64,000 nt of DNA, taken from assembly GCF_900107975.1 (NCBI RefSeq), contig NZ_FNVF01000006.1:248001-312000 (forward strand). Reading direction: 5' to 3'. This document shows positions 37,617 through 45,565 of the stretch, piece by piece (position 1 is the stretch's first letter; each line of letters starts with the position of its first letter). The notes below the pieces were generated by a model that was not told the origin of the DNA, did not search any database, and worked only from the letters and a program-made list of their open reading frames with translations. Position numbers and translations under genes: made by a program. Source of the stretch: Paenibacillus sp. UNC499MF. Its GTDB lineage: Bacteria; Bacillota; Bacilli; Paenibacillales; NBRC-103111.

Positions 37617-38537
37617 ATGGATTTCAGAACGTTAAAGTCTTTCGGGAAAATTGTGGAGTACGGAAACTTTGCCCGCGCAGCCGAGGAATTGACTTACTCG
37701 CCTTCGACAATAACCATGCAGATTCAGAAGCTGGAAAGCGATTTGGGTGTGCTGCTGTTCGAGCGGGGCAAAAAAATCACGCTAACCGAGGCGGGCCGCC
37801 TCTTTTACGAGCAAAGCATCCCGATCCTGCAAAAGATGGAGCAGCTGCAAAAAACGCTGGCCGATCTCGCGTCAGGCGAGGCCGGACATGTGAGAGTCGG
37901 TGTTACCGAGCCGACCGCCAGTCACCAGTTTCCACGGCTGATCCGGCGTTTTGCGGACCTATATCCGAGCATCCGCGTCTCCGTCGAAATTGCCGGCACA
38001 ACTGTTCTGGCGGACAAGATTCTGGCCGGCGAGCTGGACTTCGGATTGGGTTCGTTCCTCGATACGGCGGCCGGGCTCGATTTTGAGCCTCTTTTTACGG
38101 AGGAGTTTCTGCTGCTCGTCCCCGCCGGTCACGCTCTGTCACGGGAAGAATCGGTGACGCTGCCCCAACTTCGCGAAACGCGTCTGCTTATCACCGCACG
38201 AACGTGTCCTTATCGCAGGAAACTTGAAACGGCACTGAGAGAAAAGGGGAGCTTCCCGCCGGATACGATGGAGATTGGCAGCATGTCCGCGCTCAAATAT
38301 TATGTCGCCGAAGGACTTGGCGCAGCGCTCGTTCCCCGCATGGTGCTTCATCCCATACCGGACGGTACGCACGCGCTTCACGTGAAGGAGGGAGGAATCG
38401 ACATGACCTGCGGCCTGATTTACAGACCGGCTGATTTGCCGTTAAAACAGGCGGGAAAGAACCTGTACGATTTTCTCCTGCAGGAATTCACCTCACAAAA
38501 AAGCATGAACTCTGTCCAAACGGGGTCCGCTAAATAA
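37617..38537 (+). CDS. LysR-family transcriptional regulator
   Basis: Regulator of 306 residues with the N-terminal helix-turn-helix (LKSFGKIVEYGNFARAAEEL, SPSTITMQIQKLESDLGVLLFERG) and a typical effector domain (GHVRVGVTEPTASHQFPRLI, GELDFGLGSF, SALKYYVAEGLGAALVPRM). ATG 37617 follows AAAGGAGG. It is divergent from the SDR gene and in line with, but separated by a terminator from, the ALAS-like cluster. The SDR promoter is the most likely target. Control of the ALAS-like cluster is possible but not shown. Confidence 0.92.
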   Translation: MDFRTLKSFGKIVEYGNFARAAEELTYSPSTITMQIQKLESDLGVLLFERGKKITLTEAGRLFYEQSIPILQKMEQLQKTLADLASGEAGHVRVGVTEPTASHQFPRLIRRFADLYPSIRVSVEIAGTTVLADKILAGELDFGLGSFLDTAAGLDFEPLFTEEFLLLVPAGHALSREESVTLPQLRETRLLITARTCPYRRKLETALREKGSFPPDTMEIGSMSALKYYVAEGLGAALVPRMVLHPIPDGTHALHVKEGGIDMTCGLIYRPADLPLKQAGKNLYDFLLQEFTSQKSMNSVQTGSAK

Positions 38538-38552
38538 AAGACTCAAACTATT

Positions 38553-38580
38553 AAACACCGTCCGGCGGTGTTTTTTCTTT
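38553..38580 (+). terminator. Terminator after the LysR gene
   Basis: 8-bp stem AAACACCG/CGGTGTTT, 5-base loop, then TTTTCTTTTT. It separates the LysR gene from the ALAS-like cluster. Confidence 0.8.
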
Positions 38581-38657
38581 TTCCCGCGCCAGGGGATAAA
38601 GCATTATTCGGACCGAAAATATAATTGACAGAATTGTACAAATTTACAAAAAACCTC

Positions 38658-38687
38658 TTGATTGTTATATCCGAGTTAACCTATACT
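38658..38687 (+). promoter_or_regulatory. Promoter of the ALAS-like gene cluster
   Basis: TTGATT at 38658-38663, an 18-base spacer, and TATACT at 38682-38687. An imperfect dyad ATCC-TTAA...TTAA-GGAT brackets the -10 box and could be an operator. The upstream 38585-38657 segment is AT-rich and contains the near-palindrome AATTGTACAAATT. Confidence 0.6.
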
Positions 38688-38753
38688 ATTAATTGGATAG
38701 GAGATCCACATACTATAAAAACATACAAAAACAAGTAACTGGAGGGATGAAAG

Positions 38754-39971
38754 ATGTACACGGAAATTGCTGAAAGCAAATTGAACCAATTGAAGGAGAA
38801 CGGTCAATACCGCGAGTTTGTCACCATTAACCGGCTGCGGACGAAATATCCTATGGCTCTGGTCGATAACCAGGGAGATCACCCGGTGGTCGTATGGTGC
38901 AGCAATGATTATCTCGGTATGTCTCAGCATCCCGTCGTTATCGAAGCGATGCACAAAGCGATTGAATTGTACGGAGCCGGCTCCGGCGGTTCCAGAAATA
39001 TCGGCGGCTCCCATCATTATTATGCGCAGCTGGAAGCTTCTCTGGCGGAATGGCACGGCAAGGAAGCGGCTCTCGTGTTTCCGACGGGCTACGGCTCCAA
39101 CGATGCCACGCTCCAGTGCCTGGCCCGCATTTTCCCCGACAGTATCATCTTCTCGGACGCTTTAAATCACGCTTCCATCATTAACGGAATTGTCAGTTCG
39201 AAAACGGAAAAAGCCGTCTTTCGTCATAACGACGTGCAGCATCTGGAAGAGCTGCTGGCGGCCCAGCCGAGCGACCGGGCCAAAATCATCGTATTCGAAT
39301 CGGTATATTCGATGGACGGGGATATCGCGCCGATCCGTGAAATTGTCCAATTGGCGAAAAAATACAAGGCGCTTACGTTCCTGGACGAGGTACATGCCAT
39401 CGGGATGTACGGACCGAGAGGAGCGGGAATCGCGGCCCAGCTCGGCGTAGCGGATTCAATCGATTTTATCCAGGGCACGATGGCCAAGGGCATCGGGATT
39501 ATCGGCGGCTACATAACGGGCTCGGCACCGCTGATCGACAGTGTGCGTTCCTTTGCCTCGGGCTTTATTTTCACAACGTCCCTGCCTCCGGCCGTTGTGG
39601 CGGCCTGCTACGCCAGCGTGGAGCATTTGAAACGCTCGAACGCGGAACGCGACGCGCTTCACGCCAAGACGGCCCTGCTGCGCGATGCGCTGGCCGATGC
39701 CGGCATTCCGGTGATGGAAGCCAGCGAAACGCATATTCTTCCCGTGCTGATCGGGGAGGCGAAGAAGTGCAAGCTGGCGGCCCGCAGACTGCTGGAGAAG
39801 CATCATGTTTACCTGCAGCCGATCAATTCGCCGACGGTGCCGGTCGGTACGGAGCGTTTCCGGGTGAATGTGACTCCGAATCATACGGAAGAGCACATCT
39901 ACGAACTGGTTAACGCGTTAACCGAAGTGTTCGAATATTTCAATATCAAAACGCTGGCTTTGAAAGCCTGA
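38754..39971 (+). CDS. 5-aminolevulinate synthase-like alpha-oxoamine synthase
   Basis: PLP enzyme of 405 residues that condenses an amino acid with an acyl-CoA, most likely succinyl-CoA. ALAS-specific blocks are present: WCSNDYLGMSQHP, HASIINGI, FESVYSMDGDIAPI, DEVHAIGMYGPRGAG, the PLP-lysine motif GTMAKGIGIIGG (Lys245) and PTVPVGTERFR. Residues matching R. capsulatus Arg21, Asn54, Asn85 and Ile86 are kept. The position of Thr83, which restricts ALAS to glycine, is Ser80 here (GGSRNIGG). Firmicutes make ALA from glutamyl-tRNA, so a heme role is unlikely. It is first in a four-gene unit with a GNAT, an oxidoreductase and an exporter. GGAGGG lies seven bases before the ATG. Use of L-serine, as in alaremycin AlmA, is inferred. 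Confidence 0.88.
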   Translation: MYTEIAESKLNQLKENGQYREFVTINRLRTKYPMALVDNQGDHPVVVWCSNDYLGMSQHPVVIEAMHKAIELYGAGSGGSRNIGGSHHYYAQLEASLAEWHGKEAALVFPTGYGSNDATLQCLARIFPDSIIFSDALNHASIINGIVSSKTEKAVFRHNDVQHLEELLAAQPSDRAKIIVFESVYSMDGDIAPIREIVQLAKKYKALTFLDEVHAIGMYGPRGAGIAAQLGVADSIDFIQGTMAKGIGIIGGYITGSAPLIDSVRSFASGFIFTTSLPPAVVAACYASVEHLKRSNAERDALHAKTALLRDALADAGIPVMEASETHILPVLIGEAKKCKLAARRLLEKHHVYLQPINSPTVPVGTERFRVNVTPNHTEEHIYELVNALTEVFEYFNIKTLALKA

Positions 39972-40037
39972 CCCGATCTTCCGGTCGAAAGGTCGGTTCC
40001 GTCAGCCTGCCAAGAGATGGAACGGGAGTGATTCAGC

Positions 40038-40535
40038 ATGAATACAAGTCTGACACTGCGGATAAGAAGGGCTTCGTTTGAAGATATAGGAGAGCTTGTG
40101 GAGCTTCGAAAAATTTTGCTCAGCCGGGGCGAGGGACATTATGTTTCCCGCTCCGCCGAAGAAGACCTCGCCTGGCAGACGGAGTACCGGAACTGGCTCC
40201 GAGCCAATCTGAAGGGAAACGACCGCATCCTTGTGGCGGCGGCGAGCCTGGACGACGAAGAAAAGCTCAGCGCCTGCGCGATCGGAATTATCGACGACCG
40301 GGCGCCGATGAAAGGCTGCCTGAACGGCAAAGTCGGCTGGATTCAGACCGTGGTCGTTCATCCGGACAAGCGGCGCCAGGGATTGGGCGAAGGAATTATG
40401 AATTATGTGTTGTCCTGGTTCCGTGCGAACGAAGTGGGAAAAGTGACGCTCCAGACGACTCCCGCAGCCAAGCGGCTGTATGAGAATCTGGGTTTTTCGG
40501 AATCGGGGGAAGATCTTCTGATTAAAGAATTTTGA
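40038..40535 (+). CDS. GNAT N-acetyltransferase of the ALAS-like cluster
   Basis: Acetyl-CoA-dependent N-acetyltransferase of 165 residues. The GNAT core is clear: an N-terminal IRRASFEDIGELVELRK, the strand WIQTVVVHPDKRRQGLGEGI holding the pyrophosphate loop (RRQGLG), and a C-terminal AAKRLYENLGFSESG. In the cluster it would acetylate the 5-amino group of the ALAS-like product, a step that also prevents cyclisation or dimerisation of an aminoketone; this role is inferred from gene order and from the alaremycin pathway as I recall it. The ATG follows GGGAG at a fair distance. It starts 66 bases after the ALAS-like stop codon. Confidence 0.82.
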   Translation: MNTSLTLRIRRASFEDIGELVELRKILLSRGEGHYVSRSAEEDLAWQTEYRNWLRANLKGNDRILVAAASLDDEEKLSACAIGIIDDRAPMKGCLNGKVGWIQTVVVHPDKRRQGLGEGIMNYVLSWFRANEVGKVTLQTTPAAKRLYENLGFSESGEDLLIKEF

Positions 40536-40555
40536 TGATTCCCGGGAGGACATTC

Positions 40556-41635
40556 ATGAACGTATTGATTATCGGACTGGGCTATGCGGGAACCCGCTTC
40601 TCGCAAGCCTTTTCCAATCTGGATCCGGCGGTGACGGGCAATGAGCCCGTAGAAATCGCGTATGTGAACCGCAGCCCGAAAACGAACGGCTACCGGTATT
40701 TTTCCGGCATAGAGCAGGCGCTTAAGGAGTTTGAGCCTGCCATTGTAGTCGTAAGCGTAAACGATGAATATCATATCGACGTAATCAGACAGCTGAAGGA
40801 TTACCGCGGGTTCGTGATTTGCGAGAAACCGCTGGTGCACCCACAGGACGATCTGGAAACGGTGGAAAGTAGCTTGAAAAATATTTCCGGCTTCGCTCTC
40901 GATCTGGTGGAAAGGTACTCGGATGCTTCGCTCACGCTGAGGCAGTACGTGCAGGAACATAACCTGCGTCTCGTACGCGCCAATTTTTACTGGGGAAAAG
41001 ACCGCATCAACGATCACCGGCCCACAAGCGGGGTGATCAGCGAAATCATCCATCCGCTCGATCTCGTGCAGTGGGTGAGCGGCGAAAACGCGGAGCTGGA
41101 GCTGAAAGATCTGCAGGGCATCCGCTCGGATTTCTCTATTTCCGGAACGGCCGTGCTGGACAGTGCGGCAATCACCGCAAGCCTGGCGGGAGCCGTCGTG
41201 ACGGGCTACAGCAGCTTCGTCAACATTTTGCGCAAGCGGGAAGTGGACCTTGTCTTCGCCTCGCCGGCGAACAAGCTGATTTTCGCGACGATGATCTTCG
41301 ATACGCCGGTCTGGGATATCGATTATTTGCGGATCTGGGAAAAAACGAATACCGGGGAACGCGTCATCGTGGATCTCAAGACCGAAATCGATGAAAGCCG
41401 GCCGGAGCTGAACACGATACGCAAATTAATCCGGCTCGTTGCCGACGCTTCGGCCTTTGCCGCATCGGGCACGGAGCCTTCTCAGCCATTTGCGGACCTG
41501 CCGAGCTCTCTGAAGCTCCAGAAACTCCTTAATACGATCGACGGGGATGCGAGGACAATCGGCCCCGTGCAGTATGTGGTCGGCTCCGAACGGGAGTTCT
41601 TTAATGATGAAACGAACTGGGAACGCCTCGGCTGA
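40556..41635 (+). CDS. Gfo/Idh/MocA-type oxidoreductase of the ALAS-like cluster
   Basis: NAD(P)-binding oxidoreductase of 359 residues. The N-terminal Rossmann fold has GLGYAG (7-12), and VVVSVNDEYHIDVI and CEKPLVHPQ (Glu90-Lys91-Pro92) are the hallmarks of the Gfo/Idh/MocA family. The C-terminal half (ANFYWGKDRINDHRPTSGVI, EIIHPLDLVQWVSG) keeps the substrate-side layout with a His where the family places its catalytic residues. It starts at ATG 40556 with GGGAGGA five bases upstream; the upstream in-frame start at 40532 overlaps the GNAT stop codon. It could oxidise or dehydrate the N-acetylated intermediate; the exact reaction is not deducible. Confidence 0.82.
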   Translation: MNVLIIGLGYAGTRFSQAFSNLDPAVTGNEPVEIAYVNRSPKTNGYRYFSGIEQALKEFEPAIVVVSVNDEYHIDVIRQLKDYRGFVICEKPLVHPQDDLETVESSLKNISGFALDLVERYSDASLTLRQYVQEHNLRLVRANFYWGKDRINDHRPTSGVISEIIHPLDLVQWVSGENAELELKDLQGIRSDFSISGTAVLDSAAITASLAGAVVTGYSSFVNILRKREVDLVFASPANKLIFATMIFDTPVWDIDYLRIWEKTNTGERVIVDLKTEIDESRPELNTIRKLIRLVADASAFAASGTEPSQPFADLPSSLKLQKLLNTIDGDARTIGPVQYVVGSEREFFNDETNWERLG

Positions 41636-41679
41636 GCTTCCGGGTTTACCATCGAACAAGATAAGCGAGGGAGATTTCC

Positions 41680-42855
41680 ATGCAAAAAGTTTTACTGCTT
41701 ACCATCGGCATGTTCGCATTGGGCTTTGACGCCTATGTGGTGGCGGGTCTGCTTCCCGCAATCGGCTCGGATTTTGCCATCAGCGCATCGCAGTCCGGCC
41801 AGGCCGTGAGCGTGTTTACGCTCTGCTATGCACTGGCAGCGCCGATATTCGCCACCATACTCGCCGGCAAGCCGGTCCGGCGTATCCTTCTGCTGGCGCT
41901 CGTCGTGTTCACGCTTGCCAATGCGGTTACCGCTGTCGCGCCGACCTACACGCTTCTGCTGCTCTCCAGGGCGCTTGCCGGGATTGGAGCGGGCCTGTAT
42001 TCTCCCTTGGCTGCGGCAGCTGCGGCCGCCCTCGTTTCCAGCGAGAAACGGGGGAGAGCGCTGGGCATGACGCTGGGCGGAATGAGCATGGGGACGGTCA
42101 TCGGGGTCCCCGTAGGGCTGCTCATTGCCGAGCAGATTGGCTGGCGGGGAACACTCTGGGCCGTAACGGCTCTCGGCGTCATCGCGATAATCGGCATTAC
42201 CGCGTGGTTCCCGAACTTTCCGGCGGCGGCTCCGCCGTCCCTGCGTCAGCGTCTTGCCATGATGACGAACGGGCGGGTTGCCGCTACCGTCGGCATCACG
42301 TTTATTACGAGCGTTGCCAGTCTCGGACTGTACACGTACGTGGCGTCCGTTCTACAGGATCTGGGCGACATCCAGACGATCACTCCGTACTTGTGGGCGT
42401 GGGGGATCGGCGGGGTCATCGGCAGCTTTTCCATCGGAACGCTCATTGACCGTACGGGACGTCCCGGCCTGTTGATGACCGTTATTCTGGCGCTGATGGC
42501 GCTGGCTGTCTTCGTTCTTCCGGCCGGGATTCACTACACGCTCGCCGCTTTCGCGGCATTCGTCGTGTGGGGGGCGACCGGCTGGGCTTCCCAGGCTCCC
42601 CAGCAGCACGTGCTGCTTGTCCTTCAGCCCGAACACGGACCGGCCGCCGTTGCGCTGAACAGCTCCGCGAATTATCTCGGCAGCGCGGTAGGCTCCGCGC
42701 TCGGCGGAGCGGTTCTGCTCGCGGGGCTGGCTCCGGGGCAGCTGCCGATCGCGGCCGGAGCGCTGATTGCGGCGGCGCTGCTCGGGCAGATCTGGATCGT
42801 TTCGCGCGGCCGGGGCTTTGCCAAAACCGGCCGCGAAGAGAAGATCCAGTCCTGA
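41680..42855 (+). CDS. MFS transporter of the ALAS-like cluster (DHA1-type exporter)
   Basis: Twelve-helix major facilitator of 391 residues with an N-terminus typical of drug:H+ antiporters (TIGMFALGFDAYVVAGLLPAI), the motif A-like loop AGKPVRRILLLAL and motif C-like RALAGIGAGLYSPLAAAA and GVPVGLLIAE. It resembles arabinose-efflux/DHA1 permeases. As the last gene of the cluster, with a terminator immediately behind it, it most likely exports the product and gives self-protection. ATG 41680 has GAGGGAG six bases upstream. Export of the cluster product is an inference from context. Confidence 0.87.
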   Translation: MQKVLLLTIGMFALGFDAYVVAGLLPAIGSDFAISASQSGQAVSVFTLCYALAAPIFATILAGKPVRRILLLALVVFTLANAVTAVAPTYTLLLLSRALAGIGAGLYSPLAAAAAAALVSSEKRGRALGMTLGGMSMGTVIGVPVGLLIAEQIGWRGTLWAVTALGVIAIIGITAWFPNFPAAAPPSLRQRLAMMTNGRVAATVGITFITSVASLGLYTYVASVLQDLGDIQTITPYLWAWGIGGVIGSFSIGTLIDRTGRPGLLMTVILALMALAVFVLPAGIHYTLAAFAAFVVWGATGWASQAPQQHVLLVLQPEHGPAAVALNSSANYLGSAVGSALGGAVLLAGLAPGQLPIAAGALIAAALLGQIWIVSRGRGFAKTGREEKIQS

Positions 42856-42878
42856 GCCGGAGGCTTCGTCGCGGATAC

Positions 42879-42920
42879 AAAAAGACCTTTCGGCCGCCTG
42901 GCGGCATGAAAGGTCTTTTT
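42879..42920. terminator. Bidirectional terminator
   Basis: 13-bp stem AAAAAGACCTTTC/GAAAGGTCTTTTT with an inner GCCGCC/GGCGGC hairpin. It ends the ALAS-like cluster and also faces the convergent MBL gene. Confidence 0.9.
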
Positions 42921-42921
42921 G

Positions 42922-43009
42922 CCGACCGCGCCAGCCGACCGCGCCAGCCGACCGCGCCAGCCGACCGCGCCAGCCGACCGCGCCAGCCGACCGCGCCAGC
43001 CGACCGCGC
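42922..43009. repeat. 13-bp GC-rich tandem repeat (minisatellite)
   Basis: Six complete copies of CCGACCGCGCCAG in perfect register plus a seventh partial copy, directly between the terminator and the stop codon of the MBL gene. The unit is not a multiple of three and lies outside coding sequence. Copy number is likely to vary between strains. Confidence 0.95.
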
Positions 43010-43839
43010 TACCTGCCGGCGTACTCGCGCCGGACAATCCGGACGTTCTCGTCATGGCAGCCGTCCGTAAAAGCGGAGCGGTAAGCGTGCGCGTCCCGGA
43101 GCGCGAGCAGAGCGTCGCCGTCGTCAGTCTGAACGGCCGCGATCAGGCTTCGCAGGTAACGGTCCGCGAGCTCCAGCCGGCGCTCCATTTCGCGGGCGTC
43201 TCCGGTCGCCTGCCCATGTCCGGGGACGAGCAGCTTTAAGGCATGGGCGCCGTAAATGTGCCGGACAGTATCCAATGTCCGCTCATATGCTTTGGCGCTG
43301 TCATAAATGAAAGGAAGCTCGAAATCCGATAAATAGTCCCCGGCGATCAGTATACCCAGCGGCTCGACTACCGTCATCAGCCCGTCCGGCGTATGACCGG
43401 GAGCGAGATAGAACGTCAGCCGGGTTTCTCCGAGCTGAAACACCTCGCCGTTACCGGCCGCAGCGATGTCGATATGCGGGAATTCCACGGGATAGTCTCT
43501 GTCGATATAGTGGCCGGCATCGAACGAAGTGATGAGAGCCAGCTTTTTTTCTTTATCCGGGTGGTTCAGCAGCCCTTCGCTTCCGATCGTGACAGCCCCC
43601 GGGAACGCCCGGTACCCGATGATATGGTCGAAATCGCCGTGGGTAAACAGGACATAAACCGGCCGTTCGCCCCGCACGGCTTCGACATGCTGCCGGATTT
43701 CTTCGATTTCCCGAGGCAGCCAGTTCGGATCGGCGATCAAGACGAGGTCATCCGTCACGATCACGGTCGAGGTTGTTTTATAGATCGAGCTTTGAAAGAC
43801 CGTTACCTGCCCGCTGCGATATTGGATCATATGCTTCAC
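43009..43839 (-). CDS. MBL-fold metallohydrolase
   Basis: Metallo-beta-lactamase-fold hydrolase of 276 residues. The metal motif is THGDFDH (HxxxDH variant, where the first His-x-His position is occupied by Gly-Asp). The second metal His is in LAPGHTPDG, an Asp ligand in LIAGDYLSD and the last His in VPGHGQAT. These indicate a di-metal hydrolase of the glyoxalase II/phosphodiesterase-like group, not a true beta-lactamase. GTG 43839 sits five bases after AAGGAG; ATG 43830 is an alternative. It is convergent with the ALAS-like cluster. The substrate is unknown. Confidence 0.87.
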   Translation of the reverse strand: MKHMIQYRSGQVTVFQSSIYKTTSTVIVTDDLVLIADPNWLPREIEEIRQHVEAVRGERPVYVLFTHGDFDHIIGYRAFPGAVTIGSEGLLNHPDKEKKLALITSFDAGHYIDRDYPVEFPHIDIAAAGNGEVFQLGETRLTFYLAPGHTPDGLMTVVEPLGILIAGDYLSDFELPFIYDSAKAYERTLDTVRHIYGAHALKLLVPGHGQATGDAREMERRLELADRYLRSLIAAVQTDDGDALLALRDAHAYRSAFTDGCHDENVRIVRREYAGR

Positions 43840-44005
43840 TATCTCCTTGCTCCATGGACGAATTACGTCCGGTATTTAGTGAAAATTGTAGCATCCAAAG
43901 GCGGAGAAAGGAACCGGGCGGGCCCGTGTTTTGGAAGAAACCCTTTTATTCACCACCGGATGAAAAAAGATACCGCTTACCTGCGAAATGAGTTATGCTT
44001 AGGGT

Positions 44006-45301
44006 ATGACGAACTTTCTCAACGAATGGAAAACCCAACTGCTCGAATACAGCCGGAACATTCGTCTTTTTTTCGTGTTTATTTTCGTGTGGAATACGGG
44101 TCTCGGCATGTTCGGGCTCGTGTACAATTTGTACGTCCGCGCTTTGGGCTACGATCAGACGATGGTTGGACAGTTGGTCGGGATGACGGCCATAGCATCC
44201 GCAATCATATTAATACCGGCGGGAATAATGAACGACAGATTCGGGCCCAAGCGGATCGTATCCGCCGGTCTCTTTTTTGTGCTGCTGGCGCTTACGGCCC
44301 GTTCTCTTTTCGAGTTTAAAAACGCCCTGCTCGTTACTTCGTTTCTAGGTGGAATGTCGCAGGCGGTCGTATCGGCTACGATCATCCCTTTTATGGCGAA
44401 CAATTCGACGCCCCGGCAGCGGGTTCACTTGTTCAGCTTCAACATGGCGCTAAGTATGTTCGCAAGTGTGGCGGGAAATATGCTGGGCGGCGTTTTGACG
44501 GACATGTTCCAGTTTGCCCTCGGCCTTTCGGAAGTGCTCAGCTTGAGAACGACTTTGCTGATCGGCGTCGGAACGATGGCACTCGGACTCATTCCCGTAC
44601 TCATGTATACATCGGAATATTCCGGAGAAAAAGAAGAAAGTGAGGATAGAAGGGCCGGTCCCAAAGCCGGCTGGCGGCAAACGGCAGCCAAACATAAGTC
44701 TTCGCTGCAGATTATCGCGCTTTTTGCGTTTTTGAGCCTTCTGTCTTCGACGGCGGGCGGCATGATCGTGCCGTATTTGAACGTGTATTTCGAGGACAGG
44801 TTCGATGCTTCCAAAACGATGATCGGTTTCATCGTGTCGCTGGGCCAAGGGGCCACTGCGCTTGCTTTCCTGCTTGGTCCCGCCATTGCACGCAAAATAG
44901 GCGAAGCGAGAGCGGTCGTCCTGCTCCAGCTGAGTTCGATTCCTTTTCTGCTGATTACGGCGTACTCGTCCAATTTTACACTGGCGAGCGTAGGATACTT
45001 GTTCAGACAGGCGCTTATGAATGCGGCAAATCCTTTTTACAGCACGATCAAAATGAAGTATGTCCACCGCTCGATGCGGGGACTTGCCTCCAGCTCCGGG
45101 GAAGCGATGTTCAATCTGGGCTGGTTTCTGGCCTCTCCGGTCAGCATGGGGCTAGTGGCGACGTACGGTTCTTACTACGGGTACGCCTATGCTTTCAGTA
45201 TCACGGCTGTCGTTTATACGGTGATTTGTATTCTGTTTCACGTGTTCTTCGGCAAAGAACGATTTAAGCCGGCGGAAGAAGCCGAACAGGCAGCCGGTTA
45301 A
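44006..45301 (+). CDS. MFS transporter
   Basis: Twelve-helix major facilitator of 431 residues. Motif A-like loop is NDRFGPKRIVSAGL after helix 2. A polar central loop of about 30 residues (YSGEKEESEDRRAGPKAG) separates the two six-helix halves. No Shine-Dalgarno is obvious. A TATGCT box lies only a few bases before ATG 44006, so a leaderless or near-leaderless transcript is possible. It is divergent from the MBL gene. The substrate is unknown; close relatives I recall are annotated only as MFS transporters. Confidence 0.85.
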   Translation: MTNFLNEWKTQLLEYSRNIRLFFVFIFVWNTGLGMFGLVYNLYVRALGYDQTMVGQLVGMTAIASAIILIPAGIMNDRFGPKRIVSAGLFFVLLALTARSLFEFKNALLVTSFLGGMSQAVVSATIIPFMANNSTPRQRVHLFSFNMALSMFASVAGNMLGGVLTDMFQFALGLSEVLSLRTTLLIGVGTMALGLIPVLMYTSEYSGEKEESEDRRAGPKAGWRQTAAKHKSSLQIIALFAFLSLLSSTAGGMIVPYLNVYFEDRFDASKTMIGFIVSLGQGATALAFLLGPAIARKIGEARAVVLLQLSSIPFLLITAYSSNFTLASVGYLFRQALMNAANPFYSTIKMKYVHRSMRGLASSSGEAMFNLGWFLASPVSMGLVATYGSYYGYAYAFSITAVVYTVICILFHVFFGKERFKPAEEAEQAAG

Positions 45302-45372
45302 CAGACGATAGGAATGGGACGCTTCCGGGAGGGGGTGTCCCGTTTTTGATTCCATGACTCCTTTACCAAGGA

Positions 45373-45401
45373 TTGACAGAAACAAAAGGTGTCGCTATAA
45401 T
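45373..45401 (+). promoter_or_regulatory. Consensus SigA promoter of the peptide-transport operon
   Basis: TTGACA at 45373-45378, exactly 17 bases, and TATAAT at 45396-45401: a perfect consensus. Such strength implies control by repression or attenuation downstream. Confidence 0.9.
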
Positions 45402-45439
45402 CAAAACATACTAATATTATCGGTTTAATCAGATATCGA

Positions 45440-45494
45440 CCAGGTCACTGGAGATACGGTCTTTCCCCCGGGAAAAGCTGTGTCTCCTTTTTTT
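45440..45494 (+). promoter_or_regulatory. Leader terminator/attenuator of the peptide-transport operon
   Basis: A small hairpin CCAG-GTCA-CTGG (45440-45451) abuts a terminator (GGAGATAC...GTGTCTCC, 45450-45487) followed by seven T. It lies about 40-95 bases after the predicted transcription start and 70 bases before the first gene. The two hairpins share GG at 45450-45451 and so may compete, the layout of an attenuator or riboswitch expression platform. The sensed ligand is not recognisable to me. Confidence 0.6.
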
Positions 45495-45565
45495 GCGGGA
45501 CAGGGTAAGTCTGCACCGGAAAAAGGATCTGAGTAGACATAAAACCAACGAAATGGAGAGGACTT

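Noticed and set aside
38754-39971. Glycine C-acetyltransferase (Kbl) or a second BioF
   Set aside because: Blocks such as WCSNDYLGMSQHP, FESVYSMDGDIAPI and PTVPVGTERFR, and the N-terminal YREF region with the Arg21 counterpart, are ALAS-type. No threonine dehydrogenase gene is adjacent, and bioF is already present at 26220.
42922-43009. CRISPR array
   Set aside because: The 13-bp units are directly adjacent without spacers, and no cas gene is in the window. It is a simple tandem repeat.
43009-43839. Metallo-beta-lactamase resistance enzyme
   Set aside because: The metal motif is THGDFDH, with a Gly-Asp variant not typical of true beta-lactamases, and the sequence fits generic MBL-fold hydrolases.
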